A DNA stretch of 64,000 bases from Aureimonas endophytica (lineage in GTDB: Bacteria > Pseudomonadota > Alphaproteobacteria > Rhizobiales > Rhizobiaceae), in contig NZ_BMIQ01000005.1 in assembly GCF_014642635.1 (NCBI RefSeq), positions 124,001 to 188,000 on the forward strand. The letters run 5' to 3'. Of the stretch, positions 42,929 through 53,290 are shown piece by piece; within the stretch, counting starts at the first letter, position 1, and each line of letters starts with the position of its first letter. The position numbers and the translations under genes are program-made. The notes beneath the pieces were generated by a model. That model worked only from the letters and a program-made list of their open reading frames with translations, searched no databases and was not told where the DNA came from.

Positions 42929-44389
42929 TCAGGCGACCTGCACGTCCTGCCAGGGGATGCTGATCGTGCATTCGACGCCCTCCGGCGCGAAGCGGAGCGT
43001 CGCGCCGCCATCCTCGACATAGGCGAGGCTGCGGGCGATGACGCTGCGCCCGAAGCCCTTGCGCTCCGGCTCCGTCACCATCGGCCCGGCGCGCTCGCGC
43101 CATTCGAGCGTCAGGCTCCGGCCTTCCGGGTCGAGCCTGCCACGGACCGAGACCCGGCCCTCCAGGGTGGAGAGCGCGCCGTATTTCGCGGCATTCGTCG
43201 CCAGCTCGTGGGTGACGAGGCCGAGGGCCGTCGCGGCGCGCGGACTGATCCAGACCTCGAGCCCTTCGAGTTCGAGCCGGCTGTCGCCGAGCGTGACATA
43301 GGGGGCGAGTTCCGCCGCGACGACGTCGAGGACGCGGATATTGGCCCAGGACTTCTCGGCCAGGAGATTGTGGGTCGCGGCCAGCGCGTGGATGCGGCCG
43401 AGAAAGGCCTTGCGGAAGCCTTCCACCGTATCCTCCGAGGAGGCGGTGCGGGCGCAGATCGAGACGACCAGCGCGAGCGTGTTCTTCACCCGGTGGTCGA
43501 GCTCCTTCATCAAAAGATGCTGCTGGCGCTCGGCCTCCTTGCGCTGCGTGAGATCGACCAGCGTGACGACGCAGCCGCGGATGTCGTCGCCGGAGACGAC
43601 GAGCGGCGCGGCGCTGAAGAGGAGGCTCTTGCGGGCGCTCGGCGCCTCGAAGGCCATCTCGATGCCCTGGACGAGGCCGCCGCCATTGGCCATGGCGATG
43701 AGGTCCTCGCCGGCGAGCAGCCCCGTCACGTCCGGCAGGGTGAAGGGAAAGGCCTGGTCGAACATCGCGCCGATCGGATTGTCGCGGCAGAGCGCGAGGC
43801 CGGACCGGCTGATATGGGTGATGCGCCCCGAAAGGTCGCAGACGATGACGGCCTCGCTCGCCGAGGCGATCACGGCGCGCGCGAGGCGTTCCGATTCCTC
43901 CGTCGCCGCGAGGCGCTGGCGCTCGGTGAGGTCGGTGACCGTGAGGGCGAGCCCGAAGCTCGGCCCGAGCCGCAGCGGAGCGGCGGAGAGATGGAGCTGG
44001 CGCTCCGCCGCGGCGCCCGCGACGCGGAACTCGGCGGCATGCGGCTCGCTCCGGCCCTTGGCCAGGAACTCGGCGAGAGGCTTCTCGACCGCCTCGCCCA
44101 GCATTTCCGGCAACGCGCGGCCTTGAAGCTCCTCCATGACGCAGCCGAAGAGGGTGCAGAAGGCCTTGTTGGCGAAGAGCACCCGGTTGGCCTCGTCCAG
44201 CGCCGCCGCGCCGAGCTCCATCGCCTCCATGAAGACGCGATAGGGCTCGGGTCCGGCTTCCAGCGTGAAGACCTCCGCCGGGCGGGCCCCGCCGATGACC
44301 AGCGCGTCCACCTCGCCCTCGCGGATGGCGCGCAGCGTCTCCTCGGCCTCCTCCAGGCGCTGTCGGAGTTCCGCCTCCTCGCCGGTCAC
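42929..44389 (-). CDS. PAS-domain HWE-type histidine kinase
   Basis: A 486-residue cytoplasmic sensor kinase. An N-terminal coiled coil (residues 3-25) leads to two PAS domains (about 45-158 and 165-285). The phosphoacceptor helix is [20 protein letters not shown] with His299, the HWE/HisKA_2 type. The catalytic domain has [16 protein letters not shown] (N box) and [18 protein letters not shown] (G box). No membrane segments are seen. It overlaps kaiB by ATGA and is the last gene of the kai operon, so it is the likely output kinase reading the KaiB-KaiC state. No response regulator is adjacent. Confidence 0.9.
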   Translation of the reverse strand: MTGEEAELRQRLEEAEETLRAIREGEVDALVIGGARPAEVFTLEAGPEPYRVFMEAMELGAAALDEANRVLFANKAFCTLFGCVMEELQGRALPEMLGEAVEKPLAEFLAKGRSEPHAAEFRVAGAAAERQLHLSAAPLRLGPSFGLALTVTDLTERQRLAATEESERLARAVIASASEAVIVCDLSGRITHISRSGLALCRDNPIGAMFDQAFPFTLPDVTGLLAGEDLIAMANGGGLVQGIEMAFEAPSARKSLLFSAAPLVVSGDDIRGCVVTLVDLTQRKEAERQQHLLMKELDHRVKNTLALVVSICARTASSEDTVEGFRKAFLGRIHALAATHNLLAEKSWANIRVLDVVAAELAPYVTLGDSRLELEGLEVWISPRAATALGLVTHELATNAAKYGALSTLEGRVSVRGRLDPEGRSLTLEWRERAGPMVTEPERKGFGRSVIARSLAYVEDGGATLRFAPEGVECTISIPWQDVQVA

Positions 44390-44700
44390 TGGTCCACCAT
44401 CGAAAGGCCGACCAGGACCTTTTCCGTATCCGACAGGTCGCCGATCAGCTTGCGGATCGGCGTCGGCAATTCGCGCACCAGCGTCGGGATGGCGACGATA
44501 TTGTGCTCGCGCGCCAGTTGCGGATTGGCCCTGAGGTCGATCAGCTCGATCTCGAAGCGCCCCGGAAAGTGCTCCTCGCAGATCCGCTCCAGATTGCGGA
44601 TCGCCGCGAGGGATTTGGGCGTCTGTCCGGCGATGTAGAGACGCAGCCGGATCGGCGGCTTCGGTTCGCTCGCGCTCAAGATGCTCGTCCTCGTCTCCAT
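44386..44700 (-). CDS. kaiB: KaiB-like clock protein
   Basis: A 104-residue thioredoxin-like KaiB homologue. The family core is present: [26 protein letters not shown] at the N-terminal strand-helix, [30 protein letters not shown], and the C-terminal [19 protein letters not shown]. KaiB binds phosphorylated KaiC in cyanobacteria. It lies 31 bp after kaiC and overlaps the kinase, forming one operon. Confidence 0.95.
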   Translation of the reverse strand: METRTSILSASEPKPPIRLRLYIAGQTPKSLAAIRNLERICEEHFPGRFEIELIDLRANPQLAREHNIVAIPTLVRELPTPIRKLIGDLSDTEKVLVGLSMVDQ

Positions 44701-44731
44701 CCGGTCGCGGCCGGCGCGGCGCCGCGCCGCC

Positions 44732-46411
44732 TCATCGAACCTGCCGCGCCTCGGCCATGGCGGATGCGTCCGCCTCGGCCTGCCGCCCGTAATCTTCCTC
44801 GTCCGCTACGAGATGGCGCAGCTCGGCCTCGTCGGCCGCGATCTCGGCGCGCAGCGCCTCGATCTGGGCGAGGGTGCGTTGCCGCCGCTGCGCGACCTCG
44901 GCCTGACGCCGCTCCGCCTCGGCGCGGCGCCGCGCCTCCTCGCGCCGCTCCCGCGCCTCCTCCGCCCGCCGGGCCGAGCCGGTGAGGACGACGCCCTCGC
45001 CGATATAGGGTGCGACGAGACGGATGCCCTTCTCGCTCATGACGAATTCGCGCACCTGATTGGAATGGGCGATGCCCCTTGCCTTCAGGAGATAGAGTTC
45101 GCGGTTGAACTCGCCATTGGCCTCGCGGTTGAGCAGGAGGATCCAGGCATCCATCAGCGAGGAAAGGCCCGCCTCCGTTTCGAGCGCCGTCGCGACATGG
45201 GCGAGATGGGTGAAGATGCCGCTGATGCCCTCGACCTTCAGATAGTCGACGATGCGCAAGAGCATCGCATGGACCTCTCGGTCCTCGCCCGAGCCGAGAA
45301 AGGCCGAGATCGGATCGAGGATCACGGTCCGGGGGCGATGGCGCGCGATCTCGCGCAGCATCATCGCCAGATGCATCTCCAGGCTGTAGAAGGTCGGCCG
45401 CGCCGCGATGTGGTGGAGAAGCCCCGCCTCGATCCAGCGCCCGAGATCGATCCCGATGGAGCGCATGTTGCGCACCGTCTGCGCCGCCGATTCCTCGAAC
45501 GAGAAATAGAGCGCCTTCTCGCCGCGCCGGCAGGCGGCATCCGCGATGCTGGCCGAGAGCGAGCTCTTGCCCGAGCCCGCGACGCCGGTGACGAGCACGC
45601 TGCTGCCCCGGAAGAAGCCGCCGCCCGTCAGCATCGCGTCGAGATCGGCGATGCCGGTCGAGATCCGCTCCTCCGACACCTGATGTTCGAGGCCGAGCGC
45701 GCTGACCGGCAGCACGCTGAAGCCCTCCTCGTCGATGAGGAACGGATATTCGTTCGTGCCATGCGCCGTGCCGCGATACTTGACGATCCGCAGCCGCCGG
45801 GTCGAGACCTGGCTCGACACGCGATGGTCGAGCAGAATCACGCAGTCGGAGACGTATTCCTCCAGCCCCTGCCGCGTCAGCGTGCCGTCGCCGCGCTCGC
45901 CGGTGATGACGGCGGTGACGCCCCGGTCCTTCAGCCAGTCGAAGAGCCGGCGGATCTCGGCCCGGAGGATCGCCTCGTTGGTGAAGGCCGAGAACAGGCT
46001 CTCGATCGTGTCCAGCACGATGCGCTTGGCGCCGACCTGATCGATGGCGAGTTCGAGGCGCAGAAACAGGCCTTCGAGGTCGAACTCGCCGATCTCCGCC
46101 ACTTCGGACGCGTCCACCGCGATATGCTCGATGACGATCCGCCCCTCCTCCACCAGGGCGTCCAGCCCGAAGCCGAGCGAGGCGACGTTGGAGATGATGT
46201 CGGTCGGCCGTTCCTCGAAGGTCACGAAGACGCCCGGCTCGCCATAGTCGCGGGCGCCGTGGATGAGGAAGGTGGAGGCGAAGAGCGTCTTGCCGCAGCC
46301 GGCCGAGCCGCAGACCAGCGTCGGACGCCCCGTCGGCAGCCCGCCGAGGGTCAGTTCGTCGAAGCCGTCGATCCCGGTCCGCGACTTGGTGATGCCTTCA
46401 CTCGACGCCAT
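44732..46411 (-). CDS. kaiC: KaiC-like ATPase/autokinase
   Basis: A 559-residue double RecA-domain protein. CI holds Walker A GSAGCGKT (35-42) and the catalytic pair E66-E67; CII holds GVAGSGKS (276-283) and E306-E307. The CII autophosphorylation site (Ser-Thr in cyanobacteria) aligns with S417-S418 in [14 protein letters not shown]. An Arg/Glu/Ala-rich coiled coil of about 60 residues ends the protein, where cyanobacterial KaiC has the KaiA-binding A-loop and tail. This, and the lack of kaiA, points to a KaiA-independent form. It is the first gene of the kaiC-kaiB-kinase operon. Confidence 0.95.
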   Translation of the reverse strand: MASSEGITKSRTGIDGFDELTLGGLPTGRPTLVCGSAGCGKTLFASTFLIHGARDYGEPGVFVTFEERPTDIISNVASLGFGLDALVEEGRIVIEHIAVDASEVAEIGEFDLEGLFLRLELAIDQVGAKRIVLDTIESLFSAFTNEAILRAEIRRLFDWLKDRGVTAVITGERGDGTLTRQGLEEYVSDCVILLDHRVSSQVSTRRLRIVKYRGTAHGTNEYPFLIDEEGFSVLPVSALGLEHQVSEERISTGIADLDAMLTGGGFFRGSSVLVTGVAGSGKSSLSASIADAACRRGEKALYFSFEESAAQTVRNMRSIGIDLGRWIEAGLLHHIAARPTFYSLEMHLAMMLREIARHRPRTVILDPISAFLGSGEDREVHAMLLRIVDYLKVEGISGIFTHLAHVATALETEAGLSSLMDAWILLLNREANGEFNRELYLLKARGIAHSNQVREFVMSEKGIRLVAPYIGEGVVLTGSARRAEEARERREEARRRAEAERRQAEVAQRRQRTLAQIEALRAEIAADEAELRHLVADEEDYGRQAEADASAMAEARQVR

Positions 46412-46546
46412 GCCGCGAAATCCCCTGCAAACGCTTCCTGTTAGAGGACGGCGAAGGGCTTGCCAACACGCGCTTCGCTTCGAACCGATCGGGTTTTCGG
46501 GAACGATGAATCGGCTTGTCCGGGGCTGACGCGCCGCGTCCGCGCG

Positions 46547-48202
46547 CTATCGCGCGGGCGCGAGGCAGCGCGCCGCCGGCGCCTCTTCGCCCGCGAGCGC
46601 CAGTCCCACCGCCTCCGCGACCTTGATCCCGTCGATCGCCGCCGAAAGGATGCCGCCGGCATAGCCCGCCCCCTCGCCCGCCGGAAACAGGCCCGCGACG
46701 TTGATGCTCTGGAAATCCGCGCCCCGGCGGATGCGCACCGGCGAGGAGGTGCGCGTCTCGACGCCGGTCATCACCGCGTCGGGATGGTCGTAATTGGCGA
46801 TCTGGCGGCCGAAGACCGGCAGCGCCTCGCGGAAGGCCTCGATCACGAAGGGCGGCAGGCATTCCGCGAGATCCGTCGGCGTCACGCCCGGCTTGTAGGA
46901 GGGCGCGACCGTGCCGAGCGCCGCCGAGGGCCGGCCCGCCAGGAGATCGCCCACCGTCTGGGCGGGGGCCGAATAGTCGCCGCCGCCGGCCGCGAAGGCG
47001 CGGGCCTCCAGCTCGCGCTGGAGCGCGATGCCGGCCAGCGGGTGGCCGGGATAGTCGCGCTCGGGATCGATGCCGACGACGAGGCCGGAATTGGCGTTGA
47101 ACTCGGCCCGCGAATATTGGCTCATGCCGTTGGTGACGACGCGCCCTTCCTCGGAGGTCGCGGCGACCACCCGCCCGCCCGGGCACATGCAGAAGCTGTA
47201 GACGGTGCGTGCGTTGCGGCAATGATGCGACAGCGTATAGGCCGCCGCGCCGAGATCCGGATGCCTGGCGCAGGCGCCGAAGCGGGCGCGGTCGATCCAG
47301 GACTGCGGATGCTCGATGCGCACCCCGATCGAGAAGGGCTTCGCCTCGACATGGACGCCGCGCTCGTGGAGCATCGCGAAGGTGTCGCGCGCGCTGTGGC
47401 CGATGGCCAGCACCACTGCCTCCGCCGCAAGGCGCTCGCCGGTGGAGAGATGCAGCGCGGCGAGCCGGCGCGTGCCGTCCGGCCGCGTCATGAGCTCGAC
47501 ATCCTCGACGCGGGTCTGCCAGCGGTATTCGCCGCCGAGATCCTCGATCGTGCGGCGCATCGCCTCCACCATGGAGACGAGGCGGAAGGTGCCGATATGG
47601 GGATGAGCCTCGGTGAGGATTTCCGCCGGCGCGCCCGCCGCGACGAATTCGGTCAGCACCTTGCGGCCGAGATGGCGCGGGTCCTTCACCTGGCTCCAGA
47701 GCTTGCCGTCCGAGAAGGTGCCGGCGCCGCCCTCGCCGAATTGCACGTTGGATTCCGGCTGCAGCTCGCGGCGGCGCCAGAGGCTCCAGGTGTCCTTGGT
47801 GCGCTCGCGCACCACCTTGCCGCGATCGAGAATGATCGGGCGAAAGCCCATCCGCGCCAGGATCAGCCCGGCGAAGAGGCCGCAGGGTCCGGCGCCGACG
47901 ACGACCGGGCGCCGGCTCTCGCCGGGCGCCGCCCGCGTCACGTAGCGGTAGTCGGTCTCCGGCCGTGGCCGGACATTCGGATCGCCCGGGAAGCGGGCGA
48001 GGACGGCGGCCTCGTCGGCAAGGTCCAGATCGACGGTATAGACCATCACGATCGCGGATTTCTTGCGCGCGTCATGGGCGCGCCGCACCAGGACATGGCC
48101 GAGAAGCTCGCCCTCGCGGAGGCCGAGCCGGGCGCGGATCGCGGGCAGGAGCGCCTCCGGCGCATGGCCGAGCGGCAGTCTGAGTTCGGAAAGACGGAGC
48201 AT
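46547..48202 (-). CDS. FAD-dependent oxidoreductase (BF1404-like)
   Basis: A 551-residue flavoprotein of the NAD(P)/FAD-dependent family with an N-terminal domain of about 95 residues (LRLPLGHAPEALLPAIRARLG, then KKSAIVMVYTVDLDL). The Rossmann motif PVVVGAGPCGLFAGLILARMG follows, then LDRGKVVRERTKDTWSLWRR. Conserved downstream parts are QFGEGGAGTFSDGKLWSQVKD, FCMCPGGRVVAATSE, VVTNGMSQYSR and VAGLFPAGEGAGYAGGI. The substrate is unknown. It begins with an ATG followed by LRLSELRLPLG. It is convergent with nothing and 135 bp from kaiC. Confidence 0.88.
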   Translation of the reverse strand: MLRLSELRLPLGHAPEALLPAIRARLGLREGELLGHVLVRRAHDARKKSAIVMVYTVDLDLADEAAVLARFPGDPNVRPRPETDYRYVTRAAPGESRRPVVVGAGPCGLFAGLILARMGFRPIILDRGKVVRERTKDTWSLWRRRELQPESNVQFGEGGAGTFSDGKLWSQVKDPRHLGRKVLTEFVAAGAPAEILTEAHPHIGTFRLVSMVEAMRRTIEDLGGEYRWQTRVEDVELMTRPDGTRRLAALHLSTGERLAAEAVVLAIGHSARDTFAMLHERGVHVEAKPFSIGVRIEHPQSWIDRARFGACARHPDLGAAAYTLSHHCRNARTVYSFCMCPGGRVVAATSEEGRVVTNGMSQYSRAEFNANSGLVVGIDPERDYPGHPLAGIALQRELEARAFAAGGGDYSAPAQTVGDLLAGRPSAALGTVAPSYKPGVTPTDLAECLPPFVIEAFREALPVFGRQIANYDHPDAVMTGVETRTSSPVRIRRGADFQSINVAGLFPAGEGAGYAGGILSAAIDGIKVAEAVGLALAGEEAPAARCLAPAR

Positions 48203-48478
48203 GGCGGCGTCTTAGCCGCTCGTCCCGGCGCGCGCCAGACGGAAGGCGATCCGCATGCCCGGCCCGGATCGCCGCTCCACCCTCCGGGCTCGGCGACGGG
48301 GGCGGGCGCGGAAACGGAGCCGGCAAAGATCAAAGAAGGCCCGCGCAGGCATGAATTCCCATGGCTTTGGCCGCGCGTAGGCTCGCGTTCATAATTGCGG
48401 GCTAGGCTCTTGTCCCGCAACGGCTTTTGCCGACGCGGCATCCATGAGGACCGAGACCCCGACAGCCCTTCGTCCAGC

Positions 48479-50932
48479 ATGAACGAGCCTGAGATCCTGG
48501 CGCTCGCCTTCGAGCGCACCGCCGACTGCATCGCCGTGATCGCCGCGGATGGCGGGCTCCTGCGCCTCAACGCCGCGGCGGCATCGGCCTTCGCCCCGGC
48601 GCCGGGCACGCGCTGGGTCGAGCTCTGGTCGGGGCCCTGCCATGCGGCGGCCGAGGCGGCGCTGGCCGAGGCCCGCGACGGCGCCGAGGCGCGGCTGCGC
48701 ACGACGCGACAGGGCGCGGGCGCCGCCGAGGAGCCCTGGGAAAGCCTCGTCCTGCCGATCCCCGGCGCCGGGGACGGGCGCGTCCTCGCCCTGTCGCGCT
48801 CCGGCGCCGCCGAGCGGCGGGCGGCGCTCGCCCTCGACCGTTCGGCCGGCCTCAACGAGACGCTGATCAAGGCGACCTCCGAGATCGTCTGGCACCTCGA
48901 CACCCGCACCGCCGTCACCGAGCGCCGGGGCTGGGCCGCCTTCACCGGCGAAACCGACGATCCCGAGGCCGCCGAGGACTGGCTGAACTTCCTCCATCCC
49001 GACGACCGCGCCGAGGCCAAGCGCCGCACCGACGCGGCGATGGCCGGCAACGCGGCCTTCCTCATCGAATATCGCCTGCGCCACCGCAGCGGCGAATGGC
49101 GCTGGGTCGACGACCATGCCGTGCCGCTTCTCGCCGAGGACGGCGGCGTGACCGACTGGGTCGGGCTGATCAGCGACATCCACGAGCGGCGCGTCGCGGC
49201 CGAGGCCGTGCGGGCGAGCGAGGAACGGCTGCGCCTCGCCATCGAGGCGACGGGCCTCGCCACCTGGGATCTCGACGTCGCGACCGGCATGCAGACCTGG
49301 TCGGCCGAACTCCCCGCGATGCTCGGCCTGCCGCCCGGCACGGCGCCCGGCCACGAAGCCTTCCTGCGCCACATCCATCCCGAGGACCGCCGCCGCGTCG
49401 ATGCCGAATTCGCCGCCGTCGCGGCGCAAGGGGCGGGCCGGATCAGCACCTTCCGCCTTCGCCTGCCCTCCGGCGAGGAGCGCTGGATCGAGGGGCGCGA
49501 CCGGGCGATCCGCGATGGCGAGGGGCGCCTCCAGCGTCATCTCGGCACGCTCCAGGACATCACCCGGCGCAAGGCGGCCGAGCACGAGATCTGGCGCGCC
49601 GCCCATACCGACGGGCTGACCGGCATCGCCAACCGGGCGCTGTTCCAGATCCGGCAGGCGGAGGCGCTGGCGGCGGCGCGGCGCCAGGGCGGGCGGCTCG
49701 CGCTGATCCTCGTCGATCTCGACCGCTTCAAGGGCATCAACGACACCTATGGCCACGAGGCCGGCGACGCGGTGCTCCGCGAGGCGGCGGCGCGGCTCAG
49801 CCGTGCCGCGCCGCCGGACGCGACGGTGGCGCGCTTCGGCGGCGACGAATTCGGCATCGTCCTGCCGCTCGGCGGCGCGGCGCGGGCCGAGGCGGTGGCC
49901 GAGGCCGCCCTCCATGCCCTGCGCCGGCCGATCCGCCATGGCGGGATCGAGATCGAGGGTTCGGCCAGCATCGGCTTCGCCGAGTTCCCGACGCATGACC
50001 CGGACCCCGAGGCGCTGGTGCGCAATGCCGATCTGGCGCTCTATGCCGTGAAGGCCGCCGGCCGGAACGGCCTCGCCGGCTTCGGCCCGGGCCTGCGCGG
50101 CGCCTCGACCCGGCGGCTGACGGCGCTCCAGCTCGCCCGCACGCTCCTCGAGCGCGACGACATTCTGCCCTTCTACCAGCCGAAACTCGCCCTCGACACG
50201 ATGCGCGTCACCGGTTTCGAGGCGTTGCTGCGCTGGCGCGACGCGGCCGGCACCTGCCATCCGCCGGCGGCCCTCGCCGAGGCCTTCGAGGATTCCGACC
50301 TGGCCCTGCGGATCGGCGAGCGGATGCTGGCGCGCCTCCTGGCGGACATGACGGACTGGCGCCGGCGCGGCGTCGAATTCGGTCACGTCGCCCTGAATGT
50401 CGGCTCGCCGGAATTCCAGCGCGACCGGCACGGCGCCTGTCTCGCCGACCGCATCCTCGGCGCGCTCGCCGGGGCGGGCCTGCCCGCCGGCACCCTGCAG
50501 ATCGAGGTGACGGAGCGCGTGCTTCTCGACGAGAGCGGCGCGCTGGTCGAGCCGCCCTTGCGCCGCCTCGCCGGGGCCGGCATCGCCATCGCGCTCGACG
50601 ATTTCGGCACGGGCTACGCCTCGCTCGCCCATCTCCAGCGCTTTCCCGTGTCCTGCCTGAAGATCGACCGGTCCTTCGTCTGCCGCCTCGGCTCCGACCG
50701 GGGCTCGGCGGCCATCGTCCATGCGGTGGCGGGGCTCGCCCGCAGCCTCGGCATGGCGGCGGTCGCCGAGGGCGTGGAGGCCGAGGACCAGGTCCAGGCC
50801 CTGAGGCTCGCCGGCTGCGGCGAGGGCCAGGGCTATCTCTTCGCCCGGCCGATGCCCGCCGCCGAGGTGCCCGCCTTTCTCGAACGCTCCGCTTCGGCTA
50901 TGCCTGCCGGCGAGCGGCGGTCGAACCGCTAG
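48479..50932 (+). CDS. PAS-GGDEF-EAL cyclic-di-GMP signalling protein
   Basis: An 817-residue cytoplasmic protein with three PAS-like domains (about 1-115, 125-240, 245-365), then GGDEF and EAL domains. The cyclase active site GGDEF is intact at 454-458. The phosphodiesterase motif EALLRW begins at 581, with LNVGSPEF, DDFGTGYASLAHLQRF, LKIDRSFV, AEGVE and GQGYLFARPM conserved. Both activities are therefore possible. No membrane segments are seen, so the PAS domains probably sense an internal signal. The ATG at 48479 has no strong Shine-Dalgarno; a TTG 28 codons upstream is an alternative. Confidence 0.93.
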   Translation: MNEPEILALAFERTADCIAVIAADGGLLRLNAAAASAFAPAPGTRWVELWSGPCHAAAEAALAEARDGAEARLRTTRQGAGAAEEPWESLVLPIPGAGDGRVLALSRSGAAERRAALALDRSAGLNETLIKATSEIVWHLDTRTAVTERRGWAAFTGETDDPEAAEDWLNFLHPDDRAEAKRRTDAAMAGNAAFLIEYRLRHRSGEWRWVDDHAVPLLAEDGGVTDWVGLISDIHERRVAAEAVRASEERLRLAIEATGLATWDLDVATGMQTWSAELPAMLGLPPGTAPGHEAFLRHIHPEDRRRVDAEFAAVAAQGAGRISTFRLRLPSGEERWIEGRDRAIRDGEGRLQRHLGTLQDITRRKAAEHEIWRAAHTDGLTGIANRALFQIRQAEALAAARRQGGRLALILVDLDRFKGINDTYGHEAGDAVLREAAARLSRAAPPDATVARFGGDEFGIVLPLGGAARAEAVAEAALHALRRPIRHGGIEIEGSASIGFAEFPTHDPDPEALVRNADLALYAVKAAGRNGLAGFGPGLRGASTRRLTALQLARTLLERDDILPFYQPKLALDTMRVTGFEALLRWRDAAGTCHPPAALAEAFEDSDLALRIGERMLARLLADMTDWRRRGVEFGHVALNVGSPEFQRDRHGACLADRILGALAGAGLPAGTLQIEVTERVLLDESGALVEPPLRRLAGAGIAIALDDFGTGYASLAHLQRFPVSCLKIDRSFVCRLGSDRGSAAIVHAVAGLARSLGMAAVAEGVEAEDQVQALRLAGCGEGQGYLFARPMPAAEVPAFLERSASAMPAGERRSNR

Positions 50933-51042
50933 ACGGAACCGCCCCGCCGCCCGGCGCCCGGGCCCCGCGCCCCGGCTCGCCGCCCATCGGCGCCGCCGCC
51001 GGGGCCACGGCCCCCGCCATCGCCAGACGCCTCGGAGCCCTC

Positions 51043-52248
51043 ATGCATTCCTCGCTCTTCCGCTCGGCCCTCGTTCTCGGTCTCCTGTCGGCCGTCGGAC
51101 CCTTCTCGATCGACATGTACCTGCCGGCCATGCCGGAGATCGGCCAGTCGCTCGGCGTCTCCGCCACCGCCGTGCAGCTCTCGATCACGCTCTATCTCCT
51201 CGCCTTCGGCGTGACGCAGTTCATCTGGGGGCCGATGGCCGACGCCTATGGCCGCAAGCCGCCGCTCGTCGCCGGCATCGCGCTCTTCATCCTCGGCAGC
51301 ATCGGCTGCGCGCTCGCCCCCTCGCTCGGCTGGCTGCTCGCCGGGCGCGTCGTGCAGGGGATCGGCGCGGCCTCGGTCGGCGTCGTGCCGCGCGCCATCG
51401 CGCGCGACCGCTTCACCGGCGCGGAGGCGACCCGCCTTCTCGCCATGGTGATGCTGGTCATCGCCGTCTCGCCGATGCTGGCGCCGCTGGTCGGCTCGCT
51501 CGTCCTCGTCCATGGCGGCTGGCGGCTGGTCTTCGCCATTCTCGTCGGCATCGGCGTCATGAGCCTTCTCGTGACGCTCCTGGCGCTGCCCGAGACGCTC
51601 GACGCCCGGAACCGGACGCCGGTGAACCTGCGCTCCATGGCGCGGGGGTGCCGGGTGCTCCTCGCCGATCCGGTCTTCATGAGCCTCAGCTTCGTCAGCG
51701 CCTTCGGCTTCGGCAGCTTCTTCGTGTTCATCGCCGCCGCCTCCTTCGTCTACACGATCCATTTCGGGCTCGGGCAGACCGAGTTCGCGCTCGCCTTCGC
51801 GACGAACGCCTTCGGCTTCTTCGCCGCGAGCCAGGCCGCCGCCGGCCTCACCGAGCGCTTCGGCGTGATGGCGATGGTGCGCTATCCGCTCGTCGGCTTC
51901 GCGGCGACGACGCTCGCTCTCCTCGTCCTCACCGGCCTCGGCTTCGGCACGCTGCCGGTGATCATCGGCCTGCTCTTCGTCGCCAACGCCTTTCTCGGCC
52001 TGGTGATGCCGGTGGCGTTCGTGATGGCGATCGAGGAACATGGCGAGATCGCGGGCCTCGCCTCCTCGCTGAGCGGCACGCTGCAGATGGTGACGGGCAG
52101 CCTGGTGGTGACGCTGCTGGCGCCCTTCTTCGACGACACGCCGCTGCCGATGGTGGCGGCGATCGCCCTCTGCGGCGCCTGCGCCGCCCTGGTCGGCCTC
52201 GCCGCCTTCCGCCGCGTGCCCGTGGCGGCGGCGGAAAAGACCGGCTGA
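51043..52248 (+). CDS. Bcr/CflA-type MFS drug exporter
   Basis: A 401-residue major facilitator with about 12 segments, DHA1 family, Bcr/CflA branch. Hallmarks are FSIDMYLPAMPEIGQSLG at the N-terminus, FIWGPMADAYGRKPPLVAGIALF, RVVQGIGAASVGVVPRAIARD and LAPLVGSLVLVHGGWRLVF. Related pumps export bicyclomycin, chloramphenicol or sulfonamides by proton antiport. The substrate here is not known. It stands alone, 110 bp after the GGDEF-EAL gene. Confidence 0.9.
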   Translation: MHSSLFRSALVLGLLSAVGPFSIDMYLPAMPEIGQSLGVSATAVQLSITLYLLAFGVTQFIWGPMADAYGRKPPLVAGIALFILGSIGCALAPSLGWLLAGRVVQGIGAASVGVVPRAIARDRFTGAEATRLLAMVMLVIAVSPMLAPLVGSLVLVHGGWRLVFAILVGIGVMSLLVTLLALPETLDARNRTPVNLRSMARGCRVLLADPVFMSLSFVSAFGFGSFFVFIAAASFVYTIHFGLGQTEFALAFATNAFGFFAASQAAAGLTERFGVMAMVRYPLVGFAATTLALLVLTGLGFGTLPVIIGLLFVANAFLGLVMPVAFVMAIEEHGEIAGLASSLSGTLQMVTGSLVVTLLAPFFDDTPLPMVAAIALCGACAALVGLAAFRRVPVAAAEKTG

Positions 52249-52255
52249 GGGCCGC

Positions 52256-53266
52256 TCAGCCGGCGCCCGGATGCGGCACGCCTTCGGCGAGGAGGCCGCG
52301 TTCGGTAAGGGCGGTCCAGAAGTCCGGCGGGATCTGTGTCTCGAACCAGGCCGCGTTGGCGCGGATCTGGGCGGCGTTGCGGGCGCCGACGACGACCGAG
52401 ACCACCGCCGGATGGGCGAGCGGGAATTGCAGCGCCGCCGCCTGGAGGGGAATGCCGAACTCGGCCGCGACGCCGCGCAGCCCCTCGGTGCGCCGGATCA
52501 TCGCCTCCGGCGCCGTGCCGTAGTTGAAATTGCCGTTGCCGGCGAGGATGCCGGAATTGAAGACGCCGGCCGCGACGATGCCGGCGCCCCGCGCGTGGCA
52601 GGCGGCGAGGAGGTCGAGGCTCTCCTGTTCGAGCAGCGTGTAGCGGCCGGCCAGCATCGAGACGTCGAGATCGCATTCCTCCAGCGCGTCGCGCACCGCC
52701 TGCGCGTCGTTGACGCCGAGGCCGAAGGCGCCGATCGCGCCGGCCTCGCGCAGTTCGCTCAGCGCCCGGAAGCCGCCGCCCTTGGTCAGCGCCGCCCAGT
52801 GCCGGCCATGCGCCTCGCCATGGACGCCCGTCTCGATGTCGTGGACATAGAGGATGTCGATCCTGGCGAGGCCGAGGCGCTGCCGGCTCGCCTCGAAGGC
52901 TCGGAGGATCGCGTCGTAGGAATAGTCGTAGAGCTGGACGAAGGGGCTCGGATCGACGAAGCCCGCATCCTCGGCGCGCGGCGCCGGCTCCGGCACCATC
53001 AGCCGGCCGACCTTGGTCGACAGGCGGAACTCGGCGCGCGGCCGGTCGTCCATCAGGGCGCCGAGCCGGCGCTCGGAGCGGGTGAAGCCGTAGAAGGGCG
53101 CCGTGTCGAAATAGCGGATGCCGAGGTCCCAGGCGGCCTCGGCCGTCGCCTGCGCGTCCGCGAAGGGCGTGTGCTTCAGGAGATGGCCCATCTGGGCGCA
53201 GCCGAGGCCGAGGGCGGTGAGCGCGATGTCGGCGCGGGCGAGCGTTCTCGTATCGGTGATCTTCAT
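52256..53266 (-). CDS. Aldo/keto reductase, fucose/threo-aldose dehydrogenase type
   Basis: A 336-residue TIM-barrel oxidoreductase. Motifs are ALGLGCAQMGHL, the Asp/Tyr pair in RYFDTAPFYGFTRSERRLGAL, the Lys in LSTKVGRL and the His in DILYVHDIET. The pattern resembles D-threo-aldose / L-fucose 1-dehydrogenase enzymes that oxidise sugars to lactones using NAD(P). It lies 24 bp downstream of the polyol dehydrogenase and probably belongs to the same minus-strand catabolic operon under the GntR gene. Confidence 0.88.
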   Translation of the reverse strand: MKITDTRTLARADIALTALGLGCAQMGHLLKHTPFADAQATAEAAWDLGIRYFDTAPFYGFTRSERRLGALMDDRPRAEFRLSTKVGRLMVPEPAPRAEDAGFVDPSPFVQLYDYSYDAILRAFEASRQRLGLARIDILYVHDIETGVHGEAHGRHWAALTKGGGFRALSELREAGAIGAFGLGVNDAQAVRDALEECDLDVSMLAGRYTLLEQESLDLLAACHARGAGIVAAGVFNSGILAGNGNFNYGTAPEAMIRRTEGLRGVAAEFGIPLQAAALQFPLAHPAVVSVVVGARNAAQIRANAAWFETQIPPDFWTALTERGLLAEGVPHPGAG

Positions 53267-53290
53267 GCGAAATCTCTCAAGCGGGACGGA

